DNA from: Bacteroidota bacterium | Lineage (GTDB): Bacteria > Bacteroidota > Bacteroidia > Chitinophagales > Chitinophagaceae | Reading direction: 5' to 3' | DNA length: 21,639 nucleotides | NCBI GenBank assembly: GCA_947447835.1 | Contig: CANFLP010000019.1 | Location: forward strand, 1-21,639 | Part shown: positions 1 through 5,379 of the stretch, piece by piece | Position numbering within the stretch: the first letter of the stretch is position 1 | How the letters are laid out: each line of letters begins with the position of its first letter | Position numbers and translations under genes: made by a program | Notes under the pieces: generated by a model | Told to the model about the DNA's origin: nothing | The model's database searches: none | What the model saw: only the letters and a program-made list of their open reading frames with translations

Positions 1-9
1 AACTAGATG

Positions 10-39
10 AAATAAAAAAGCCCTTAAATTTTAATTAAG
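10..39. repeat. Partial duplicate of the carB terminator
   Basis: These 30 bases are identical to 95-124, which form the left arm, loop and start of the right arm of the terminator next to the carB gene. After base 39 the copy diverges, so it lacks the GGGCTTTTTT half of the right arm and can form only a short CTTAA/TTAAG stem. It therefore looks like a broken terminator copy. The two copies are offset by 85 bases. This is seen directly; the origin by slippage or local rearrangement is inference. Confidence 0.8.
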
Positions 40-51
40 ATAAACTAAATC

Positions 52-76
52 AAAGCCACCGTTTAGGGGTGGTTTT
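52..76 (+). terminator. Possible terminator hairpin
   Basis: The stem AAAGCCACC (52-60) pairs with GGTGGTTTT (68-76), including one G-U pair, around a seven-base loop. The right arm ends in four T residues followed by G. It could end a transcript arriving from left of the window on the plus strand. The T tract is short, so the call is tentative. Confidence 0.4.
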
Positions 77-94
77 GAAACAATCATAAGAGAA

Positions 95-137
95 AAATAA
101 AAAAGCCCTTAAATTTTAATTAAGGGCTTTTTTATTT
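95..137. terminator. Bidirectional rho-independent terminator
   Basis: A perfect 18-bp inverted repeat (95-112 with 120-137) has a GCCCTTAA/TTAAGGGC core and A/T-rich flanks, so either strand gives a hairpin followed by a T tract. It directly abuts the TAG stop of the minus-strand carB gene (138-140) and almost certainly ends that transcript. It may also stop plus-strand transcription from outside the window. Confidence 0.85.
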
Positions 138-1331
138 CTAACGAGACAAGTTCATTGAACGCTCTTTGTATAATGTTCTGAAGTAAGGATCGCGTAAGTC
201 TTTAATAAAACGAATAGCTTCTCCTGTGCTCTTCATCTCTGGGCCTAATTCTTTATTTACACCAGGGAATTTATCAAAACTAAATACGGGCTCTTTAATT
301 GCAAAGCCGTCTAATTTTTTCTCCATCGTAAAGTCGGTCAACTTAGCTGCACCTAACATTACTTTGGTAGCAATATTTAAATATGGAATTTGGTATGCTT
401 TTGCAATGAAAGGAGTAGTTCTAGAAGCTCTTGGATTTGCTTCAATTACATATACTTGATCGTCTTTAATTGCAAATTGAATATTAATTAGTCCTTTGAT
501 ATTTAAAGCGCGTGCAATTTTTTCACTGTAAAATTCCATGGTAGCCACTATCAATGGAGTCAAGTTAAATGCAGGTAATACCGCATTACTATCTCCACTA
601 TGAATACCAGCTGGTTCAATATGTTCCATCACACCCATTACGTGAAATGTTTCACCATCAAAAATGGCATCTACTTCGGCTTCTTGACAACGATCTAAGA
701 AATGGTCAATCAAGATTTTATTTTCTGGGATATGTTTTAAAATTCCTACTACTGCAGTTTCTACTTCGGCGTCATTAATCACAATACGCATTCTTTGTCC
801 ACCAATTACATAGCTAGGTCTTACTAGTACTGGATAACCCACTTGGTTGGCTACTTCAATTGCTTCTTCGGCAGTGTAAGCAGTACCGTAATTTGGATAA
901 GGAATCTTTAATTCTTTTAATAAGTCACTAAAGCGACCACGATCTTCGGCTATATCCAAACTATCAAATGAAGTACCTATAATTTTAATGCCTCTTTCTG
1001 TTAAGCGCTTGGCTAATTTTAATGCAGTCTGTCCACCTAATTGTACAATGACACCCTCTGGTTGTTCTAATTCAATAATTTCCCAAAGGTGCTCCCAAAA
1101 CACTGGCTCGAAATATAACTTATCGGCCATGTCAAAATCGGTAGATACGGTCTCGGGGTTACAGTTAACCATAATGGCTTCGTAACCAGACTCTTTAACG
1201 GCTAATAGTCCATGAACGCAACAATAATCAAATTCAATACCTTGTCCAATACGATTAGGGCCACTACCTAATACAATGATTTTCTTCTTTTTTGATGGGA
1301 TTGATTCGTTGGAGTTCAGATTGTTGCTCAT
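138..1331 (-). CDS. carB: Carbamoyl-phosphate synthase large subunit, C-terminal (carbamate kinase) half
   Basis: The 397-residue product matches the second half of CarB, the ATP-grasp module that phosphorylates carbamate to carbamoyl phosphate for arginine and pyrimidine synthesis. Recognisable segments are the VLGSGPNRIGQGIEFDYCC start of the half, CNPETVSTDFD, VRPSYVIGG, EHIEPAGIHSGDS and IEANPRASRTTPF. E. coli CarB has about 1070 residues. Here the N-terminal synthetase half is absent: upstream is umuC, not coding sequence in frame. The protein also stops soon after GPEMKSTGEA, so the C-terminal MGS allosteric domain is missing too. I chose the ATG at 1331. The in-frame ATG at 1403 would add 24 unrelated residues and lies upstream of a TAnnTTTG-like element at 1347-1354. 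A separately encoded N-half is inferred to exist elsewhere. Confidence 0.88.
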   Translation of the reverse strand: MSNNLNSNESIPSKKKKIIVLGSGPNRIGQGIEFDYCCVHGLLAVKESGYEAIMVNCNPETVSTDFDMADKLYFEPVFWEHLWEIIELEQPEGVIVQLGGQTALKLAKRLTERGIKIIGTSFDSLDIAEDRGRFSDLLKELKIPYPNYGTAYTAEEAIEVANQVGYPVLVRPSYVIGGQRMRIVINDAEVETAVVGILKHIPENKILIDHFLDRCQEAEVDAIFDGETFHVMGVMEHIEPAGIHSGDSNAVLPAFNLTPLIVATMEFYSEKIARALNIKGLINIQFAIKDDQVYVIEANPRASRTTPFIAKAYQIPYLNIATKVMLGAAKLTDFTMEKKLDGFAIKEPVFSFDKFPGVNKELGPEMKSTGEAIRFIKDLRDPYFRTLYKERSMNLSR

Positions 1332-1346
1332 ATGTATAAAATTGGG

Positions 1347-1354
1347 CAAAAATA
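1347..1354 (-). promoter_or_regulatory. Possible -7 promoter element for carB
   Basis: Read on the minus strand this is TATTTTTG, a match to the Bacteroidota -7 consensus TAnnTTTG, 15 bases upstream of the ATG at 1331. No convincing -33 TTTG lies at the usual distance, so the assignment is weak. It would give a short leader and supports the 1331 start over 1403. Confidence 0.35.
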
Positions 1355-1409
1355 CATCAGCAAAAGCATTTATACGAATTTTTATAGAAGGGTTTTCCAC
1401 CATTTATGT

Positions 1410-2696
1410 TTATTGTACCTCGCAGAGCTCATCCCACCTAGTAGTATAGCGTTTGCTGCGCTTTTCACTGCGCATTTTCCAGTTTTTTTGGGTGCTAGAA
1501 GTGCCAAATTTGAGCACATCATTTCTATAAGCCGCGTTCATGTTATCAATAACGTTCATTAGTTTTTTGCGCCTTGCGTCGGCTGGGGCAATGAATAAAT
1601 TGGTTTGCAATGCATTGTCGGGTACTAAATCACTTACAATTACGCCCGCTTTCTTATAGGTTTCCCCTTCCTCAAATAAGGTTTTCCCTATGGCCACCAC
1701 GGCTTTAATAATATCGGGGGTAAGGTTGCTTGGATTGTCCAGCAGGGTAAATCCGTTTACCTGACTGCCTCTATGATAATGGGTATGATAGGGTTGGGGT
1801 GCTACTTTGAGTAATAGAAAAACCTGTACGCATTTTGCAGCACTATGTTGTCGTCTTAATTTTTCGGCACAGCGTGTTGCGTAGGTGGCCAACGCTTCTT
1901 CAATTTCTTGCCAAGCAGTTACATTGCGTCCAAACATACGTGTAGTGGCAATCATTTTTTTTTCGGTACGTGGCGCTTGCATACTATGGCTTTGCATCCC
2001 TTTTAGTTCCCGAATTAATTTAATACCATTGATGCCTCCCAAAAAACGTTTGCCCCAGCTAAGGTCTTTCATGCTTAATGCAAAAGCAGTATTTACTCCG
2101 TACACTTTTAATTTTTCACTATAGCTGTAACCAATACCCCAAACATCTTGGATAGGTGTTTTTTGTAAAGCAGTTTGTATTTTTTGAGTACTATCTAAAA
2201 CTACAACGCAGTTGGTTTGTATTTTATTTTTTTTAGCTAAGCGATTGGCCACCTTACTTAATACTTTATTAGGTGCTGCTCCAATAGATACCGAAATGCC
2301 TGTCCAGTTTTCGATGGTGTTTTTTAAGTGTACACAAAAATCATAAATATCATTATCGGCAATATGATTCAGATTGACAAAGGCTTCGTCTACCGAATAT
2401 ACTTCCACATGATCCGGTGGCAGTAAGGATCTCATGGTTTCCATTACGCGCCAACTAAGGTCTCCATACAAATGATAATTAGAGGAGAAAGTATGTACGC
2501 CAAATTTTTTAATACGTTCTGCTTCCTGAAAAAAAGGCGCTGCCATAGCAATGCCTAATGCTTTTGCTTCATCCGAACGAGACACAATACAACCATCGTT
2601 ATTGCTTAAAACAACAATGGGTGCATTTTGTAATGTGGGGGCAAAAAGGCGTTCGCAGGAACAGTAAAAACTATTACAATCAATAATCGCTTGCAC
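1410..2696 (-). CDS. umuC: UmuC-type Y-family translesion DNA polymerase
   Basis: The 428-residue protein matches UmuC, the catalytic subunit of DNA polymerase V, in length (E. coli 422) and motifs. Seen are IDCNSFYCSCE with catalytic Asp6 and steric-gate Tyr11, VVLSNNDGCIVSRSDEAKALGI in the fingers, and YSVDEAF with catalytic Asp103-Glu104. VWGIGYSYSEKL is the helix-hairpin-helix region, followed by the little finger and a C-terminal segment like UmuC's (QKNWKMRSEKRSKRYTTRWDEL). All catalytic residues are present. It lies 11 bases downstream of umuD and is presumably cotranscribed with it. The expected role is error-prone bypass of DNA lesions. Its UmuD partner is atypical, so how the complex is activated is uncertain. 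Confidence 0.95.
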   Translation of the reverse strand: MQAIIDCNSFYCSCERLFAPTLQNAPIVVLSNNDGCIVSRSDEAKALGIAMAAPFFQEAERIKKFGVHTFSSNYHLYGDLSWRVMETMRSLLPPDHVEVYSVDEAFVNLNHIADNDIYDFCVHLKNTIENWTGISVSIGAAPNKVLSKVANRLAKKNKIQTNCVVVLDSTQKIQTALQKTPIQDVWGIGYSYSEKLKVYGVNTAFALSMKDLSWGKRFLGGINGIKLIRELKGMQSHSMQAPRTEKKMIATTRMFGRNVTAWQEIEEALATYATRCAEKLRRQHSAAKCVQVFLLLKVAPQPYHTHYHRGSQVNGFTLLDNPSNLTPDIIKAVVAIGKTLFEEGETYKKAGVIVSDLVPDNALQTNLFIAPADARRKKLMNVIDNMNAAYRNDVLKFGTSSTQKNWKMRSEKRSKRYTTRWDELCEVQ

Positions 2697-2707
2697 GCTT
2701 TAAATTT

Positions 2708-3151
2708 TTATAAACCATGAATCACATAGGTCACTACACCCCATGTTTTATAATCTTGCAAGTGCTCAATATGAATGGCCCCATATTTTTTATTTTCGGG
2801 TAGGAGGGTAATACTATGTACTTGCATTTGTAATCGGCGCACTAAAAACTCGCCATTTAAAATAGCCACCACTACCTTGCCGGATTTAGGAGGAATACTT
2901 CGGTCCACAATTAAAGTGTCACCAATATGAATGCCGGCACCTAACATGGCATCACTATTTACCCTAAAGAAAAAAGTGGCAGGCTTATTATGAACAAGCT
3001 GCTCGTTTAGGTCAATACCTCTTTCCATAAAATCGTCCGATGCCGCACCAAAACCAGTCGCATTGGCTTGTACAACCTGGCTAGACAGGTAGTTCTTATT
3101 AATCTGCTGTGTGGCCATGCCCTCGTTGGGGTCCATATCTATATACTCCAT
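2708..3151 (-). CDS. umuD: UmuD-like protein lacking the autoprotease residues
   Basis: The 147-residue protein aligns along its length with UmuD (E. coli 139). Shared segments include GF..A.DDFMERGIDLNEQL, the SxxM loop, GDTLIVDRSI, NGEFLVRRLQ, LLPENKKY and the WGVVTYVIHGL end. UmuD normally cuts itself at Cys24-Gly25 with a Ser60-Lys97 dyad when stimulated by RecA. Here the Ser60 position is Ala68 (SDAM instead of GDSM, codon GCC). The Lys97 position is Arg105 (GEFLVRRL instead of GEFTVKKL, codon CGC). The cleavage site reads Thr32-Gly33. The fold seems intact but cleavage should be impossible. The umuC gene follows after 11 bases. There is no DNA-binding domain, so this is not LexA. Start choice is the first ATG after the dyad. 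Confidence 0.88.
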   Translation of the reverse strand: MEYIDMDPNEGMATQQINKNYLSSQVVQANATGFGAASDDFMERGIDLNEQLVHNKPATFFFRVNSDAMLGAGIHIGDTLIVDRSIPPKSGKVVVAILNGEFLVRRLQMQVHSITLLPENKKYGAIHIEHLQDYKTWGVVTYVIHGL

Positions 3152-3164
3152 AAAACTAAATTTA

Positions 3165-3204
3165 TTAGCAATATTAACTAAATAATTTAGTATTATTGCT
3201 AATA
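3165..3204. promoter_or_regulatory. Nested dyad, probable operator between umuD and the Rieske gene
   Basis: An outer perfect inverted repeat, ATTAGCAATA (3165-3174) and TATTGCTAAT (3195-3204), encloses an inner one, ACTAAAT (3178-3184) and ATTTAGT (3186-3192), almost on the same centre. The stretch can also be read as two tandem TTAG-N8/9-CTAA sites (3166-3182 and 3188-3203). It sits 14 bases upstream of the umuD start in an 87-base divergent intergenic region. An operator for a dimeric repressor, possibly of the SOS response, is inferred; the Bacteroidota LexA site cannot be confirmed from this window. Confidence 0.6.
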
Positions 3205-3238
3205 TTTTCTAGTGTGCATTTTGTACCTTAGGGTCTAA

Positions 3239-4339
3239 TTGTGCGTTATGAATAAACCATTCTTTATTGACCCCAATATAGCGAGGGCCAAAACAATAGA
3301 TACCAGTTTTTACCTAGATCCAAAATGGTTGGAAGCGTCTAAGGAAAAAATATTTGCTGCTAGCTGGCAGTATATTGGTCATACGGGCATGGTGCCTCAG
3401 ACTGGAGATGCGCATCCGGTTAAATTTTTAGAAAATTATATCGACGAGCCATTAGTGCTTACGCGAGATGCCGATGAGCATGTTCATTGTTTGTCTAATG
3501 TGTGTACGCATCGTGGAAACTTAATGGTGTATGAACCTTGTAGTGCACAAAAACATTTGCGTTGCAAATATCATGGACGTGCATTTCATTTGGATGGAAA
3601 ATTTATTTCGATGCCAGAGTTTAAAGATGTTGAAAATTTTATTCCAGAAAACAATCACCTACATCATTTACAGTTATATCAATGGGGCCCATTATTATTT
3701 ACGCAATTGCAAAAAGGATTAGGTCCTGAATTATTTTTCAGAGAGATGGAGCAGCGCGTTGGGTGGTTGCCAATAAATAATTTAGTTTTTGATGCGTCAA
3801 GATCCAAGGACTATGAGATTAAAGGGAACTGGGCTTTGTATTGTGAAAACTATTTGGAAGGATTTCATATTCCATTTGTACATCCAGGATTGAATGCATT
3901 CTTAGATTTTAAAGATTATTCAACAGAAACTTTTAAATACTCGAATCTTCAATTAGGTATTGCTAAGGATGACGAGCATTGTTTTGAAATGCCAGCAGGA
4001 CATCCCGACGAGGGCAAACGCATTGCAGCTTATTATTTTTGGGTATTCCCTAATATGATGTTTAACTTTTATCCATGGGGACTTTCATTGAATGTAGTTA
4101 GGCCGATTGATGCAAATAATACTAAAGTTAGTTTCTTGACTTTTGTATTTGATGAAAGCAAATTAGGAAAAGGGGCTGGAAATGGATTAGATACGGTAGA
4201 GATGGAGGATGAGGAAGTAGTGGAGAACGTACAACAAGGTATACGCTCTCGCTTTTATCATTTTGGTCGTTATGCTACACAGCGTGAGCAGGGCACACAT
4301 CATTTTCATAGTCTACTAGCCGATTTTTTAAATCAATAG
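3239..4339 (+). CDS. Rieske [2Fe-2S] non-heme iron oxygenase, alpha subunit
   Basis: The 366-residue protein has the two-domain architecture of ring-hydroxylating/Rieske oxygenases. The Rieske cluster ligands are C89xH91 and C109x2H112 (VCTHRG...CKYHG). The mononuclear iron site is NYLEGFHIPFVH with His210 and His215, and the third carboxylate is probably in the EMEDEEVVENVQ segment near Asp324. The residue bridging the two metal sites looks like Glu207. Most aromatic dioxygenases have Asp there, whereas carnitine/choline-type oxygenases such as CntA have Glu. A quaternary-amine or similar substrate is a weak inference. No reductase, ferredoxin or beta subunit is adjacent, so electrons must come from elsewhere. 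The ATGs at 3239 and 3248 are both possible starts. It diverges from umuD. Confidence 0.85.
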   Translation: MCVMNKPFFIDPNIARAKTIDTSFYLDPKWLEASKEKIFAASWQYIGHTGMVPQTGDAHPVKFLENYIDEPLVLTRDADEHVHCLSNVCTHRGNLMVYEPCSAQKHLRCKYHGRAFHLDGKFISMPEFKDVENFIPENNHLHHLQLYQWGPLLFTQLQKGLGPELFFREMEQRVGWLPINNLVFDASRSKDYEIKGNWALYCENYLEGFHIPFVHPGLNAFLDFKDYSTETFKYSNLQLGIAKDDEHCFEMPAGHPDEGKRIAAYYFWVFPNMMFNFYPWGLSLNVVRPIDANNTKVSFLTFVFDESKLGKGAGNGLDTVEMEDEEVVENVQQGIRSRFYHFGRYATQREQGTHHFHSLLADFLNQ

Positions 4340-4368
4340 TATTTGATATTTTTTATGTAGCGTGTACT

Positions 4369-5274
4369 TTATTTTGACCAACTTGCAATTACGTTCCAGT
4401 CGTTACCGGCTTGAATATGGTATTTATTGGCGAAACTGCCTTGGTTTAAGGCAAAGGATAAGTCCATTAAACTATTTAAATAGGCTAATGGTTTTCCAAC
4501 CCCCACACCTCCAAATGTATTCTCAAAAGGCATGACGCCTGTGTAAACTAGTTTTTGTAAATGAAATATTTGAACTGTAATTTCATTTTTTGAATGTGCA
4601 ATAGCATTAAATTTTTTCCAATTTTCTTGATCGATATTGGTCCATATATTTCCATATTGAATATCTAAAATTGAAATATTGCCTTTTAATTTTCCGTTTT
4701 GTAAACCTGCTTTTTGGTAAGACAAACTAGTAATAGGGTCGTTGCTAATTTTTCCTACTTGTTGATAAGATATAGTACGGGCTGCTAATCTTGCTGCAGT
4801 GTAAGCATATACATCACGTCCATGGAAAGTGTAAGAGGCGCCAGAATTTTTTCTTCTATTTACTACTTCATCAATTTCTCTAACTGAATCAATGCCTAAT
4901 GATTGTGCAATTAAAGTAAGCGTGCCATTGTCTGGCGTTACAATAAAATGTCCGGTTTTGGTTTTTACAACAACAGACTTTCTATTAGTACCCACGCCAG
5001 GATCCACCACCGATACAAATACGGTGCCTGCAGGCCAATAAGTAACAGTTTGGTCTAATCGATAAGCGGCTTCCCAAATATTATATGCAGGAATATCATG
5101 CGTTAAATCATATAGTTTTAAACTAGGATCTACACTACTTGCGACGCCTTTCATAGCAGACACTGCACCATCTTTAGTGCCAAAATCAGTTTGAAAAACT
5201 ACAATACCATTTTGTGCAATGCTGTTTAAGCATAAGGATAAAGTCAGTAATAATAAGTAGCTTATTTTTTTCAT
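4369..5274 (-). CDS. Exported SAM hydrolase (SAM hydroxide adenosyltransferase, DUF62 family)
   Basis: The family splits S-adenosylmethionine into adenosine and methionine using water; relatives are the SAM-dependent chlorinase and fluorinase. In the 301-residue form starting at 5274, family motifs are QTDFG (28-32), DPGVGTNRK with Asp91 and Arg98, TPDNGTL (113-119), FHGRD with His151, and ILDIQYGNIWTNI. The Asp-Arg-His set that activates water is therefore intact. The N-terminus MKKISYLLLLTLSLCLNSIAQ is a clear signal peptide, so the enzyme is predicted to leave the cytoplasm. That is odd for an enzyme acting on a cytosolic cofactor. The ATG at 5316 would place 14 polar residues before the signal peptide and is less likely. 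A terminator separates it from the TonB receptor upstream. Its 3' end converges on the Rieske gene 29 bases away. Confidence 0.87.
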   Translation of the reverse strand: MKKISYLLLLTLSLCLNSIAQNGIVVFQTDFGTKDGAVSAMKGVASSVDPSLKLYDLTHDIPAYNIWEAAYRLDQTVTYWPAGTVFVSVVDPGVGTNRKSVVVKTKTGHFIVTPDNGTLTLIAQSLGIDSVREIDEVVNRRKNSGASYTFHGRDVYAYTAARLAARTISYQQVGKISNDPITSLSYQKAGLQNGKLKGNISILDIQYGNIWTNIDQENWKKFNAIAHSKNEITVQIFHLQKLVYTGVMPFENTFGGVGVGKPLAYLNSLMDLSFALNQGSFANKYHIQAGNDWNVIASWSK

Positions 5275-5327
5275 AAAGTAAGTTTTGTAAATCGAACAAT
5301 AAGTGCCCTTGTTCAATAGTTATTTGT

Positions 5328-5357
5328 CAAAAAAAAGTCCAGACGAATCTGGACTTT
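5328..5357 (-). terminator. Rho-independent terminator of the TonB receptor gene
   Basis: AAAGTCCAGA (5334-5343) and TCTGGACTTT (5348-5357) form a perfect 10-bp stem around a four-base loop. On the minus strand the stem is followed by an unbroken T run. It lies 22 bases past the receptor stop codon, so the SAM hydrolase gene downstream probably has its own promoter in 5275-5327; no consensus element was clear there. Confidence 0.85.
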
Positions 5358-5379
5358 AAAGTTATGTTAGTTTATGAAA

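Noticed and set aside
1332..1403. N-terminal extension of carB from the ATG at 1403
   Set aside because: The 24 extra residues have no resemblance to CarB, and a -7-like element lies inside the segment; the ATG at 1331 sits a short linker before the conserved start.
2708..3151. LexA repressor
   Set aside because: There is no helix-turn-helix domain, and the gene is coupled to umuC.
5275..5316. Earlier start of the SAM hydrolase at 5316
   Set aside because: It would put a polar 14-residue stretch ahead of a standard signal peptide; the ATG at 5274 gives a normal export signal.
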